The notes under the pieces were generated by a model. That model did not search any database, was not told the origin of the DNA, and was given only the letters and a program-made list of their open reading frames with translations. DNA of 64,000 nt, taken from assembly GCF_900111995.1 (NCBI RefSeq), contig NZ_FOKF01000008.1, forward strand, positions 62,001 to 126,000, given 5' to 3'. The translations under genes and the position numbers were made by a program. The first letter of the stretch is position 1, and every line of letters begins with the position of its first letter. Shown here one piece after another: positions 39,918 through 48,830 of this stretch. Source of the DNA: Collimonas sp. OK607 (lineage in GTDB: Bacteria > Pseudomonadota > Gammaproteobacteria > Burkholderiales > Burkholderiaceae_D).

Positions 39918-40169
39918 TTATGCGTCCGGCAACACCACATTGACGTCCAATACCTCAAGATTTCCTTGCCGATCCAGGGAAATCTTGATGTCGTCGGCGT
40001 TTACCTTGGTGTATTTCGAAATGACTTCAATCAGTTCTTTATGCAAGGCAGGCAGAAAATCGTGCCCGTTGCGGCCATTGCGCTCGCGCGCAATGATGAT
40101 TTGCAGACGCTCCTTGGCGGCCGATGCCGTTTTAGGCTTGCTGTTAAACAAGAACGAGAGCAATGCCAT
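39918..40169 (-). CDS. minE: cell division topological specificity factor MinE
   Basis: 83 residues that stimulate MinD ATPase and drive pole-to-pole oscillation. The start MALLSFLFNSKPKTAS gives the amphipathic N-terminus; the MinD-contact region RLQIIIARERNGR follows, then the dimerisation domain. The frame is open 15 codons further up, inside minD, but the ATG at 40169 is preceded by a GGAGG site and fits the family. It begins one base after the minD stop. Confidence 0.96.
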   Translation of the reverse strand: MALLSFLFNSKPKTASAAKERLQIIIARERNGRNGHDFLPALHKELIEVISKYTKVNADDIKISLDRQGNLEVLDVNVVLPDA

Positions 40170-40170
40170 G

Positions 40171-40986
40171 TTATTTCCCTCCAAAAATGCGGTGCAAGAA
40201 ACCCGGCTTTTCATAGGAGGTAAAGCGCAGGGGGATTTCTTCGCCCAAGAAGCGTGACACTACGTCTTCGTAGGCCAGGGCAACATCGCTGCCTTTGATG
40301 TGAATCGCCGGGTTGCCTTGGTTGGAAGCGTGCAATACCGATTCCGACTCGGGAATGATGCCAACCAGAGGGATGCGCAGAATGTCTTGAACGTCGGTGT
40401 ACGACAGCATTTCGCCGGCGTCGACGCGTTTTGCCGAATAACGGGTGATCAGCAAATGTTCCTTGACCGGTTCGCCGCCGTTTTGCGCGCGCCGCGATTT
40501 TGCCTGGATGATGCCGAGGATACGATCGGAGTCACGCACCGACGACACTTCAGGGTTGGTCACGACAATCGCTTCGTCGGCAAATGTCAACGCCATCACG
40601 GCGCCGCGCTCGATGCCTGCCGGCGAATCGCAAATGATGTATTCGAAATCCATTTTAACCAGATCGTTGAGAACGTTCTCAACACCTTCTTCGGTCAAGG
40701 CATCTTTGTCGCGGGTTTGCGAAGCCGGCAAAATGAACAGGTTTTCGCAATGCTTGTCCTTGATCAGGGCCTGGGTCAGCGTTGCTTCCTTGTTGACCAC
40801 ATTGATCAGATCGTACACCACACGCCGTTCACAGCCCATGATCAAGTCCAGATTGCGCAGGCCGACGTCAAAGTCGAGCACAGCGGTTTTGTGGCCGCGC
40901 ATGGCCAGACCCGATGCAAAACTGGCGCTGGAAGTGGTCTTGCCAACTCCGCCTTTGCCGGACGTAACAACGATGATTTTTGCCAC
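40171..40986 (-). CDS. minD: septum site-determining ATPase MinD
   Basis: Membrane-cycling ATPase that recruits MinC and, with MinE, keeps division at mid-cell. The 271 residues begin MAKIIVVTSGKGGVGKTTSS, the deviant Walker A of the family, with IICDSPAGIERGA as Walker B region. The C-terminal amphipathic targeting helix is FLHRIFGGK. A ribosome site AGGAGC precedes the start. A 54-bp palindromic repeat lies between minC and minD. Confidence 0.98.
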   Translation of the reverse strand: MAKIIVVTSGKGGVGKTTSSASFASGLAMRGHKTAVLDFDVGLRNLDLIMGCERRVVYDLINVVNKEATLTQALIKDKHCENLFILPASQTRDKDALTEEGVENVLNDLVKMDFEYIICDSPAGIERGAVMALTFADEAIVVTNPEVSSVRDSDRILGIIQAKSRRAQNGGEPVKEHLLITRYSAKRVDAGEMLSYTDVQDILRIPLVGIIPESESVLHASNQGNPAIHIKGSDVALAYEDVVSRFLGEEIPLRFTSYEKPGFLHRIFGGK

Positions 40987-41006
40987 GAAGAGCTCCTTTG
41001 TTATGC

Positions 41007-41060
41007 ATTGCGGGACAGAGTTTAAAAGCCACCGAAGCGTGGCGAATTACTCTGTCCTCA
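41007..41060. repeat. 54-bp palindromic repeat, copy 1
   Basis: Sits in the 119-bp minC-minD gap. GGACAGAGT (41013-41021) pairs with ACTCTGTCC (41049-41057), with an inner GCCAC/GTGGC stem. It has the same length and the same ends (ATTGCGG at the left, CTCTGTCCTCA at the right) as copy 2 at 53658-53711, while the middles differ but keep an inner GCC/GGC pairing. Confidence 0.8.
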
Positions 41061-41105
41061 ACTGATTAGATAAAGCGTTACAAAATCTCGAAATCGATTA
41101 TTCCG

Positions 41106-41846
41106 CTAATTACGTGACGCAGAATTGAGCGATAGTACGTCAATCCGGTCTCCGCTCAGGCGAATTTGTGCCGGCTGGCCCTTTTGTTCCGGCGGCAAGC
41201 CGTTTTCAAAAGTGCGGTACACACCGGCGATGGAGACCAGTTCGGCTTCCATGCTGGCCGCAAAAATACGTGCCGAAGTATCGCCGCTGGCGCCGGCCAG
41301 CGCTCGCCCGCGCAATGGCGCGTAGACGTGGATGCTGCCGTCGGCAATGATTTCGGCGCCATTGTTAACTGTGGCGGTAATGACCAGGTCGGCGTCGCGC
41401 GCATAAATCCGTTGTCCTGCCCGGATCGGCGTATCGATAATCATGGTGCTGGCGGCGGGGCGGGGAGGCGTTGCGACTGCGGCGGGTGGCGGCGGTGGCG
41501 GGGCGGCAGGTTCCTGGCGCGCGGCCACGACGTGATCGATGCTCAGTCCGCTGGCGATGATGCCTTCTTCCATTTCTGCAGGGGCGTTACGCACCGCAAC
41601 CGCATTCAAGCGATATTTCTTCAGGAGGGCAATCAATTGCGGCCAATCTATTGGCGGCCGGTCCGCTCCCAGCGCAGCCACGTCAATGACCGCAAACTCA
41701 TTGTCAAAGAAGTCGGCGGTGCCGCCGGTCATCTCCTGCAGAGCAGCTTCTAATGCCATCGGATCGGAATCGTGCAGGATGGCGGATACGGCGACCACAG
41801 TTGCAATTTTTATTTCAATCGGCTTGCGGGATTTGTTTTTGAGCAT
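41106..41846 (-). CDS. minC: septum site-determining protein MinC
   Basis: Inhibitor of FtsZ assembly, delivered to the membrane by MinD. The 246 residues comprise an N-terminal FtsZ-binding domain (1-105), a Pro/Ala-rich linker with a run of prolines (about 112-130), and the C-terminal beta-helix domain (IDTPIRAGQRIYARDADLVI onward) with GSIHVYAPLRGRALAG, the MinD-binding face. First gene of minCDE. Confidence 0.96.
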   Translation of the reverse strand: MLKNKSRKPIEIKIATVVAVSAILHDSDPMALEAALQEMTGGTADFFDNEFAVIDVAALGADRPPIDWPQLIALLKKYRLNAVAVRNAPAEMEEGIIASGLSIDHVVAARQEPAAPPPPPPAAVATPPRPAASTMIIDTPIRAGQRIYARDADLVITATVNNGAEIIADGSIHVYAPLRGRALAGASGDTSARIFAASMEAELVSIAGVYRTFENGLPPEQKGQPAQIRLSGDRIDVLSLNSASRN

Positions 41847-42216
41847 AAAGCAGTGAGATGTATGGGTAAACCAAGGCGGAAAGTGCTGGCGAATTGGTTT
41901 ATAGAACGTTTAGACGGCAATTGGTTCGCTTTAAAGGTATATAAAATATTGTCGTAATTTGTGATCTTACCAAATCTCCGGGCGATCACGACAAAAGCAT
42001 TGTCGTTATCTGTTGTTACCCGTCTTTACTTGTCACTACTTGCCAACACTCGCCGATCGCATTGGTCTCATCTGCAACTTTACCCGAGCCAGGTGGCGCT
42101 GGCGGCTGATTTTCGCATTTTAATTTCCGCGTTTCGGGCGCTTTAATTTCAGGCACTTTAATATCGCACCACAAATGCAAAAAGGGCTTAGCCGAAGCTA
42201 AGCCCTTTTCTGATTT
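41847..42216. other. non-coding region between minC and tRNA-Phe
   Basis: Contains the minC upstream region (AT-rich around 41935-41960) and, at its right end, the tRNA-Phe terminator. No gene is supported. Confidence 0.5.
42177..42210 (-). terminator. terminator of tRNA-Phe
   Basis: AAAAAGGGCTTAGC pairs with GCTAAGCCCTTTT across CGAA just downstream (leftward) of the minus-strand tRNA-Phe. On that strand the stem is followed by a T run. Confidence 0.85.
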
Positions 42217-42292
42217 TGGTGGCCCGGGGCGGAATCGAACCACCGACACAAGGATTTTCAATCCTCTGCTCTACCGACTGAGCTACCAGGCC
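42217..42292 (-). tRNA. tRNA-Phe (anticodon GAA)
   Basis: 76 nt with CCA encoded. The acceptor stem GGCCTGG pairs with CCGGGCC (one G-U pair). The D-arm is GCTCAGTCGGTAGAGC and the anticodon loop TTGAAAA gives GAA. T-loop GGTTCGATTCC. Confidence 0.97.
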
Positions 42293-42476
42293 AAGGGACA
42301 GGAGTATAGCAAAACATTTTCGATCCGCAAAGCCCCTTGTTGAAACTTCTTGAAAAAACTTTCGATTGCGCATTTCTTTGCCTGAATTGTAGGCAGCGAC
42401 TTCAAGTCTGGATGCTGGAGATCTCTATTTATAGCGGCCCCCAAGCCATTGCAAGCGTAGTCGCTATAATGGCGGG

Positions 42477-43727
42477 ATGAAAGATATCGGATCAATCTCG
42501 AAAAATACTGGCGCCGCGCCGACGCTCAAATACGATATTTGTATTGTGGGCAATGGCGCCGTTGGCAAGGCGGCGGCGCTGGGTTTGGCGCAGGCGGGTT
42601 TGCGCGTCGCCTTGTTAGGGATGGCGCCGCCTGCCGTTGCAGCGGCCACCTCGCCAGATGTCTGGGACACGCGGGTGTACGCACTAAATCATGTGGCGCG
42701 CAGCTTGCTGTCGACGGTCAAGGTGTGGGATGCCCTGGATCCGGCGCGTATCAGCGCGGTGGAAGGCATGGCGATTAAAGGCGGGACCGACAGTGCCGCC
42801 GGAACTCTCACTTTCGATGCTTACAGCGCGCATGTCGATGCATTGGCATGGATAGTTGAAGACGGCAATTTGAACCAAGCGCTGGATGCGGCTCTGAAAT
42901 TTTCCTCTAATGTGCGGGTGCTCAGTGGCCGTGTGAAATCGATACAAGTGGATGCGACGGCCGCGACTTTGCTATTGGAATCGGGTGAAGCCGTCGACGC
43001 TGCGTTGGTTGTGGGCGCTGACGGTGCGCAATCCTGGGTGCGCGGCCAATGCCAGATCGGCATCGATTACCGCTCTTACAAGCAACGCGGGGTGGTTGCC
43101 AATTTCGCTTGTGAGCGGCCGCACCACGGCATTGCCTATCAATGGTTTACCGAAAACGAAGGCATCGTCGCCTTATTGCCGTTGCCCGGACAGCGCGTGT
43201 CTCTGGTCTGGTCGGCGCCGGAGGCACTCGCTCTCTCGTTGTTAGAGGAACCGTTGTCGCAACTGGCCGCGCGTCTGTCAATACTGGCTGGCGACAAGCT
43301 GGGCCAATTGCAACCCTTGCAGCCGGAACTGGCGCAAGCGTTTCCTTTATCCTTGCTCAAAACCCATGCTTTGGTGGCGCCGCGCGTTGCGCTGATCGGC
43401 GATGCGGGCCATGTAGTGCATCCGCTGGCCGGGCATGGCATGAACCTGGGTTTCGGCGATGTTACGGCGTTGATTCAGGTGCTGGCTGAACGTGGTGTTC
43501 ATCGTGATTGCGGCGATGAGCGCGTGCTGGCGCGTTATGCGCGTGCACGCAAAGAAGAAATATTGTTGATGCAAATGACTACCGACGGATTGGAACGACT
43601 GTTTGGCGTGGATGTAGGTCCGCTGCGCTTGCTACGCAATCTCGGGTTGAACTTGCTGAATAATGTACCAGTCTTAAAAAGACAACTAATGACCCACGCT
43701 TTGGGTCGGACAGCCGATAGCGAATAA
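42477..43727 (+). CDS. UbiH/UbiF-family FAD-dependent hydroxylase
   Basis: Flavin monooxygenase of the ubiquinone-hydroxylase family, 416 residues. The FAD-binding loop is CIVGNGAVGKAAALGLAQAG near 22-41, the middle motif VVGADGAQSWVR, and the C-terminal FAD motif ALIGDAGHVVHPLAGHGMNL. It probably hydroxylates the ubiquinone ring, but which carbon (UbiH, UbiI, UbiF or UbiM type) cannot be read from the sequence. It is 23 bp upstream of dsbC. Confidence 0.88.
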   Translation: MKDIGSISKNTGAAPTLKYDICIVGNGAVGKAAALGLAQAGLRVALLGMAPPAVAAATSPDVWDTRVYALNHVARSLLSTVKVWDALDPARISAVEGMAIKGGTDSAAGTLTFDAYSAHVDALAWIVEDGNLNQALDAALKFSSNVRVLSGRVKSIQVDATAATLLLESGEAVDAALVVGADGAQSWVRGQCQIGIDYRSYKQRGVVANFACERPHHGIAYQWFTENEGIVALLPLPGQRVSLVWSAPEALALSLLEEPLSQLAARLSILAGDKLGQLQPLQPELAQAFPLSLLKTHALVAPRVALIGDAGHVVHPLAGHGMNLGFGDVTALIQVLAERGVHRDCGDERVLARYARARKEEILLMQMTTDGLERLFGVDVGPLRLLRNLGLNLLNNVPVLKRQLMTHALGRTADSE

Positions 43728-43750
43728 CCGGAATAACTGGAACAACTGGA

Positions 43751-44488
43751 ATGATGATGAAAAAAATAAGAGTGATGTTGGTGACCTTGGTGGCCCTGCT
43801 GGGATTGTCGGTAAACGTTGCCGGTGCCGAGACTTTGCAGGAGGCTGCGGTTAAAAAGCTGATAGAGCCGCGCCTGGGAGATGGCGTCAAGGTCGATGAA
43901 GTGACCAAGACTCCTTATTCCGGCTTGTTTGAAGTGCGTGTCGGCAAGGATATTTTTTATACTGATGCCGCTGCTAAGTATGTCTTTGTCGGCCGCATCA
44001 TGGATGCACAGTCTTCGCGCGACTTCACCCGGGAGCGGGTGGATGAGTTGAGCAAGGTGAAATTTTCGGAATTGCCGCTGGATTTGGCCATGAAAAAAGT
44101 CAAGGGTAATGGCAAGCGCGTGATCGCTGTATTCGAAGATCCCAATTGCGGCTATTGCAAGCGCTTCCACAAGACCACGTTGCAGGAAGTCGATAACGTT
44201 ACCGTGTACACCTTCCTGTATAACATTCTGGCGGAAGACTCCGCGGTCAAAGCCCGGAATGTCTGGTGCAGCGCAGACCGCAACAAGGCCTGGACTGACC
44301 TGATGGCCGATGGCAAAGCGGCCGCAGCGGCGCCGGCAAACTGCCAGGCGCCAAACGACAAAGTGTTGGCGCTCGGTCAGAAATTGAACGTGACCGGTAC
44401 CCCGACGATTATCTTTGCCGACGGCACGCGCTCGCCGGGCTGGATCGACGCCAAAACGATGGAAGCTAAGTTCAGCACTTTGAAATAG
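43751..44488 (+). CDS. dsbC: periplasmic disulfide isomerase DsbC
   Basis: Thiol-disulfide isomerase that corrects wrong disulfides in periplasmic proteins. The 245 residues have a signal peptide (about 1-26, ending VAGA), an N-terminal dimerisation domain (27-85) and a thioredoxin-like domain with CGYC at 133-136 (DPNCGYCKRFH), a cis-Pro motif GTPTIIF and a second structural Cys pair. It needs DsbD-type reduction, not seen in the window. DsbB, its oxidising counterpart system, is encoded 12 kb away. Confidence 0.95.
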   Translation: MMMKKIRVMLVTLVALLGLSVNVAGAETLQEAAVKKLIEPRLGDGVKVDEVTKTPYSGLFEVRVGKDIFYTDAAAKYVFVGRIMDAQSSRDFTRERVDELSKVKFSELPLDLAMKKVKGNGKRVIAVFEDPNCGYCKRFHKTTLQEVDNVTVYTFLYNILAEDSAVKARNVWCSADRNKAWTDLMADGKAAAAAPANCQAPNDKVLALGQKLNVTGTPTIIFADGTRSPGWIDAKTMEAKFSTLK

Positions 44489-44512
44489 ACAGATCCCCAT
44501 CTGAAACCCGTC

Positions 44513-45103
44513 ATGGGCCGTCAACAATATAGTGGGAAAATCGTCGGCCTGTTACTGGCAGCAGGCCGTGGCCGGCGTTTTGATCCGAGCGGTGTCCGCA
44601 GCAAATTGTTGCAGCCGTTGCCGACCGCGTCCGGCCAGACTGTACTGGCAGCTTCTGCCGGCAATCTGGCGGCATCGTTGCCGATATGTGTTGTCTTGCG
44701 CCCTGGCGTAGCTGATCTGGTAACGCAAATTGCCGGCCACCCCTGGGTCCGGTGCGACACTGCGGACGACGGCATGGCGGCGTCGCTGGTCTGCGGCCTG
44801 CAACAAACCGTGGATGCCGACGGTTGGGTGATTGCCCTGGCCGATATGCCTTATCTTCAAGCAACCACTATCCAGGCCCTGATCTCTGCCATGCGTCAAG
44901 GCGCTGACATTGCAGTGCCGATTTATCAAGGCAGGCGCGGCAATCCGGTTGGCTTCAGTCGCAAGTATCTACCGCAGCTGCTGGCACTGCGCGGCGATCA
45001 AGGTGCGCGAAGCCTGCTGAAGGCATATCCCGTGGTCGAGGTGGCGGTGGACGATCCTGGCATCCATCAAGACATCGACGCCGTCGCCGATATACGACAG
45101 TGA
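44513..45103 (+). CDS. MobA-like (MocA-type) NTP transferase
   Basis: 196-residue nucleotidyltransferase of the molybdenum-cofactor cytidylyl/guanylyltransferase superfamily. The nucleotide loop LLLAAGRGRRFDPSG is followed by SKLLQPL, and the metal-binding region reads VIALADMPYLQATTI; RGNPVGF and GDQGARSLL follow. MocA-type members load CTP or GTP onto molybdopterin. No xanthine dehydrogenase or mob gene is nearby, so the substrate is uncertain. Confidence 0.85.
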   Translation: MGRQQYSGKIVGLLLAAGRGRRFDPSGVRSKLLQPLPTASGQTVLAASAGNLAASLPICVVLRPGVADLVTQIAGHPWVRCDTADDGMAASLVCGLQQTVDADGWVIALADMPYLQATTIQALISAMRQGADIAVPIYQGRRGNPVGFSRKYLPQLLALRGDQGARSLLKAYPVVEVAVDDPGIHQDIDAVADIRQ

Positions 45104-45209
45104 TCAGCAGAGGTCGGGTCTAATTTGCACATTCCCGCTACACTAGCGTCTTTTTTGCGCAGTCGGTGAGTAGTCTGTGCAAACCGACGTTCCCTGACGA
45201 AGCCACCAG

Positions 45210-45668
45210 ATGAATCCACATTTCCTGAACAAACGCCTTATTCATTTACTTGGTTATGCCGGCTTGATTCCGTTCGTGCTGCTGACGCTGGCATGCTGGC
45301 TGGTCAATGCCGACTGGCTCCGCGATTTTATTCGCGGCCAGCTCGCCTATGGCATCGCCGCCTTGTCTTTTCTCGGCGGGATCCACTGGGGCGCGGTGGT
45401 GCTGCGGGCCGACCTGTCGGCAGATCACACTAAAAAAGCCCTGGTCTGGGGCGTGGCGCCGACCAGCATTGCCTGGTTCTCGACCATGGCTGGCGGTTTC
45501 GGTTTTGCTTTGCTGATTGCCGGCTTTATCGCGGCATATCAGGCTGACAAACGCCTGTTCCCATGGTACGGCTTGCCGACCTGGTTTATCGAGCTGCGTT
45601 TCAGATTGACTTGTGTGGCGGTGGCGGCGCTGATGCTGACCGTGATTGCCGGTAACGTTCGGGGATAA
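45210..45668 (+). CDS. DUF3429 membrane protein
   Basis: 152 residues with about four membrane helices; contains YGIAALSFLGGIHWGAVVL, the hallmark of DUF3429 proteins. Function unknown. It starts 107 bp after the nucleotidyltransferase and ends 4 bp before the M61 peptidase, so it is probably co-transcribed with the latter. Confidence 0.85.
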   Translation: MNPHFLNKRLIHLLGYAGLIPFVLLTLACWLVNADWLRDFIRGQLAYGIAALSFLGGIHWGAVVLRADLSADHTKKALVWGVAPTSIAWFSTMAGGFGFALLIAGFIAAYQADKRLFPWYGLPTWFIELRFRLTCVAVAALMLTVIAGNVRG

Positions 45669-45671
45669 ACA

Positions 45672-47531
45672 ATGAAAAAAAATATTGCCAGATTAAATGC
45701 CAAATCCGCCAGCAGCGTCCTGAACTACAGCATCGTCGCGGCCGATCCGGCCGCGCATCTGTTTGCCGTTACGCTGACGATTGCTGAACCGGCAGCAGTC
45801 GGACAGATCGTCGCTTTGCCGGCGTGGATTCCCGGCAGCTACATGATCCGCGAATTTGCCCGCAATATCGTACAAATCCGGGCCGAATCCAATGGCCGCA
45901 AGATCGTCCTCAAGAAACTCGACAAGCACTCGTGGCAAGCGGCGCCGTGCGACGGCCCGTTGACCTTGCATTACCTGGTGTATGCATGGGATCTGTCGGT
46001 GCGTACCGCGCATCTGGACCAGACCCACGGTTTCTTCAACGGCACCAGCGTATTCTTGCGCGTGGTCGGCCAGGAGAATACCTCGCACATCGTCGATATC
46101 CAGCGCCCGCAAGGCGATGCCTTTGACGCCTGGCGTATCGCTACCGCGTTGCCGCCGCTGAAAGCCAAGCGCGGTTCATTCGGCAGTTATGTCGCCACCA
46201 GCTACGACGAACTGATCGACCACCCGGTCGAAATGGGCACCTTCCAGCTAGCCAGTTTCAAGGCGCACGGCGTACCGCATGAGATTGCCATTACCGGCAA
46301 TGTGCCGAACCTGGACATGGCGCGCCTGAGCGCCGATCTGAAAAAGATTTGCGAAACCCAGATCGCCTTCTTCGAGCCAGCCGGCAGCAAGTTTGCCAAG
46401 CGCGCACCGATGCAACGCTATGTGTTCCTGACACTGGCAGTGGGCGACGGTTATGGCGGCCTTGAGCATCGCGCTTCCACCGCATTGATCTGCGCGCGCG
46501 CCGATTTGCCGGTCAAGGGGCAGGCGGAAATGAGCGATGGCTACCGTACCTTCCTCGGTCTGTGCAGCCACGAATATTTCCATACCTGGAACGTCAAACG
46601 CATCAAGCCTGCGGCATTTGCGCCTTATGATCTGCAGGTCGAAAATTACACGCCCTTGTTGTGGCTGTTCGAAGGTTTCACCAGCTATTACGATGACCTG
46701 ATGCTGTTGCGCAGCGGCTTGATTGATCAGCCGGCTTATTTCAAGTTGATTGAGAAAACCATCAACGGCGTACTGCTTGGCAGTGGCCGGCACAAACAAA
46801 GCGTGGCCGATTCCAGCTTCGATGCCTGGGTCAAATATTATCGCCAGGATGAAAACGCGCCGAATGCGATTGTCAGCTATTACACCAAGGGTTCGCTGGT
46901 GGCGCTGGCGTTGGACCTGACAATCCGTAGCGAAACCAAGGGCCGGAAATCGCTGGATGATGTAATGCGCGCCTTGTGGCAACGGTACGGTCGCGATTTT
47001 TATGCAGACAACGCATTGAGCGGCCGCGGTGTCAGCGAGACTGCGGTCGAAGCGTTGTTCGATGAAGTAACCGGCCTCAAGCTGAAACGTTTCTTCGATC
47101 GTTATGTGCGTGCAACCGATGATTTGCCACTCGCGAAATTATTGACGCCGACCGGCATTGTGCTGAGCGATAGCCGTAAACCGGGTAAACCTTCGCTCGG
47201 TGTGCGCAGCGCGCGCAATGGCGGCGATTGCAAACTGGTGAATGTGTATGAAGGCGGCGCTGCGCATCGCGCCGGTTTGTCGGCTGGCGACGTACTGGTG
47301 GCGGTTGACGGCATTCGGGTGCCTAACAGTCTGGACGCGTTGCTGGCGCGTTACCGGGTTGGTGACACTGTCACCATCCATGCTTTTCGACGCGATGAGT
47401 TGATGACCTTCAGAGTCAGGTTGCTGGCTGACAGCGCGCCACAGATAAGTATCAAGGCTGACACGAAATCGGCAGCTGCACCGGTGCCAGCGCTGCGTAC
47501 CGCATGGCTGGCAGGGCGCAGCGGACGTTAA
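45672..47531 (+). CDS. M61 family metallopeptidase with PDZ domain
   Basis: 619 residues of the glycyl-aminopeptidase-like M61 family. An N-terminal beta domain (about 15-200) is followed by the zinc protease core: HEYFH at 300-304 then TWNVKRIKP, with the third ligand E334 in WLFEGFTSYY. A C-terminal PDZ domain (about 500-570; GGAAHRAGLSAGDVLVAVDG) follows. There is no clear signal peptide, so it is probably cytoplasmic. A strong bidirectional terminator separates it from convergent ubiX. Confidence 0.92.
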   Translation: MKKNIARLNAKSASSVLNYSIVAADPAAHLFAVTLTIAEPAAVGQIVALPAWIPGSYMIREFARNIVQIRAESNGRKIVLKKLDKHSWQAAPCDGPLTLHYLVYAWDLSVRTAHLDQTHGFFNGTSVFLRVVGQENTSHIVDIQRPQGDAFDAWRIATALPPLKAKRGSFGSYVATSYDELIDHPVEMGTFQLASFKAHGVPHEIAITGNVPNLDMARLSADLKKICETQIAFFEPAGSKFAKRAPMQRYVFLTLAVGDGYGGLEHRASTALICARADLPVKGQAEMSDGYRTFLGLCSHEYFHTWNVKRIKPAAFAPYDLQVENYTPLLWLFEGFTSYYDDLMLLRSGLIDQPAYFKLIEKTINGVLLGSGRHKQSVADSSFDAWVKYYRQDENAPNAIVSYYTKGSLVALALDLTIRSETKGRKSLDDVMRALWQRYGRDFYADNALSGRGVSETAVEALFDEVTGLKLKRFFDRYVRATDDLPLAKLLTPTGIVLSDSRKPGKPSLGVRSARNGGDCKLVNVYEGGAAHRAGLSAGDVLVAVDGIRVPNSLDALLARYRVGDTVTIHAFRRDELMTFRVRLLADSAPQISIKADTKSAAAPVPALRTAWLAGRSGR

Positions 47532-47555
47532 GTACTGGAAAGTGGTTAAGAAATG

Positions 47556-47588
47556 AAAAAGGCCGGAGCAGTTTGTCCGGCCTTTTTA
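47556..47588 (+). terminator. bidirectional terminator between M61 gene and ubiX
   Basis: AAAAAGGCCGGA (47556-47567) pairs with TCCGGCCTTTTT across an 8-base loop, with A and T runs at both sides. Convergent genes flank it. Confidence 0.88.
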
Positions 47589-48200
47589 ATCCGCTTTCAA
47601 ACCATTCCAGCGTGGCGTCAGCGTATGCTGGAGGGCAAATAAATCCAGCACCCGTCCCAACGTATGGTCGACCATTTCCGCAATGCTTTGCGGCCGGTGA
47701 TAAAACCCGGGCAGTGGCGGGAAGATGATGCCGCCCATCTCGGTGACGCTGGTCATGTTACGCAGATGCGCCAGGTTGAAGGGCGTTTCGCGCACCATCA
47801 ATACCAGGCGCCGGCGCTCCTTGAGTACCACATCGGCGGCACGCGTGATCAGATTGTCGGACAGGCCGTTGGCGACTGCGGCCAGGGTTTTCATCGAGCA
47901 GGGCGCAATGATCATGCCGTCCGATTGAAACGAGCCGCTGGCGATGGCCGCGCCGATGTCGCGCACATTGTGCACCACGTGCGCCAGCGCTTCGACCTGC
48001 TTGCGGCGCATATCGAGCTCCTGGTGCAGGTTGAGGACGCCGGCGTCGGAAATCATCAAATGGCTTTCAACACCAGGTATGTCGCGCAACAGCTGCAGCA
48101 GCCGCACGCCGTAGATGACGCCGGTAGCGCCGGTAATACCTACAATCAGGCGGCGTGGCGGCTGGACGGCATCGGCGGCAAGGCGGCTGGACGAGACCAC
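47586..48200 (-). CDS. ubiX: flavin prenyltransferase UbiX
   Basis: Makes prenylated FMN, the cofactor for the UbiD decarboxylase in ubiquinone synthesis. The 204 residues carry VGITGATGVIYGVRLLQLL (FMN/phosphate loop), the SDGMIIAPCSMKTLAAVANG segment and the C-terminal LVLMVRETPFNLAHLRNM motif. The N-terminal 15 residues vary. It follows grxD by 8 bp, a pairing seen in other Burkholderiales. Confidence 0.95.
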   Translation of the reverse strand: MVSSSRLAADAVQPPRRLIVGITGATGVIYGVRLLQLLRDIPGVESHLMISDAGVLNLHQELDMRRKQVEALAHVVHNVRDIGAAIASGSFQSDGMIIAPCSMKTLAAVANGLSDNLITRAADVVLKERRRLVLMVRETPFNLAHLRNMTSVTEMGGIIFPPLPGFYHRPQSIAEMVDHTLGRVLDLFALQHTLTPRWNGLKAD

Positions 48201-48208
48201 TTGCGGTC

Positions 48209-48520
48209 TCAGGCCTTCAGCAAGGTTTGCAGTTCGCCCGACTCAAACATCTCGTTCATGATGTCGGAACCGCCGACGAATTCGCCGTTGACGTAGAGTT
48301 GCGGAATGGTAGGCCAGTTGGAATAGTCCTTGATGCCCTGGCGCACGACCGGGTCTTCCAGGACGTTGATGGTGACGATGTTCTCAGCGCCGCTGGTTTT
48401 CAATAACTGGATCGCACGGCCGGAAAATCCGCATTGTGGGAATTGCGCGGTTCCTTTCATGAACAGCACCACTGGGTTGCTGGTCACGGTTTCCTTGATC
48501 CACGCTTGTACATCGCTCAT
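48209..48520 (-). CDS. grxD: monothiol glutaredoxin, Grx4 type
   Basis: 103-residue CGFS glutaredoxin that carries or delivers Fe-S clusters with glutathione. The active site C30 lies in PQCGFSGRA, the cis-Pro region in [19 protein letters not shown]. Co-directional with ubiX. In many Betaproteobacteria grxD follows prmC; here prmC lies 17 kb away. Confidence 0.95.
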   Translation of the reverse strand: MSDVQAWIKETVTSNPVVLFMKGTAQFPQCGFSGRAIQLLKTSGAENIVTINVLEDPVVRQGIKDYSNWPTIPQLYVNGEFVGGSDIMNEMFESGELQTLLKA

Positions 48521-48690
48521 GGCAATACCTTAAAAAGTTTCAGAATACCGCCATTATATGAAAAAGACCGTTGTGCTGCTGGTGAGTCTGTGTTGGCGCG
48601 TAGCCGGGTAGCAATGTTTGGTCAGGATTCGGTCAAGGTTGCTTGGTAGAAGCATGAATGTGTGGTGAATTCCACACTTGTCAAGAGATT

Positions 48691-48719
48691 TTGACGAAAG
48701 TGCCGAGTCCATGTACAAT
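48691..48719 (+). promoter_or_regulatory. sigma70-type promoter for rplU-rpmA
   Basis: TTGACG (48691-48696) and TACAAT (48714-48719) are separated by 17 bp, near consensus. About 105 bp of leader follow before the rplU start, within the 310-bp grxD-rplU divergent gap. Confidence 0.75.
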
Positions 48720-48830
48720 CTCAGGTTCTCCCGATTCCGCCCAGCGATTTAGTGTTTGTTTGTCGCTGATTATGGTGTTTTAGGAAAGAAATTTTTTTAA
48801 TAGTCTTCAATCATTTCGATGAGGTTTCAT

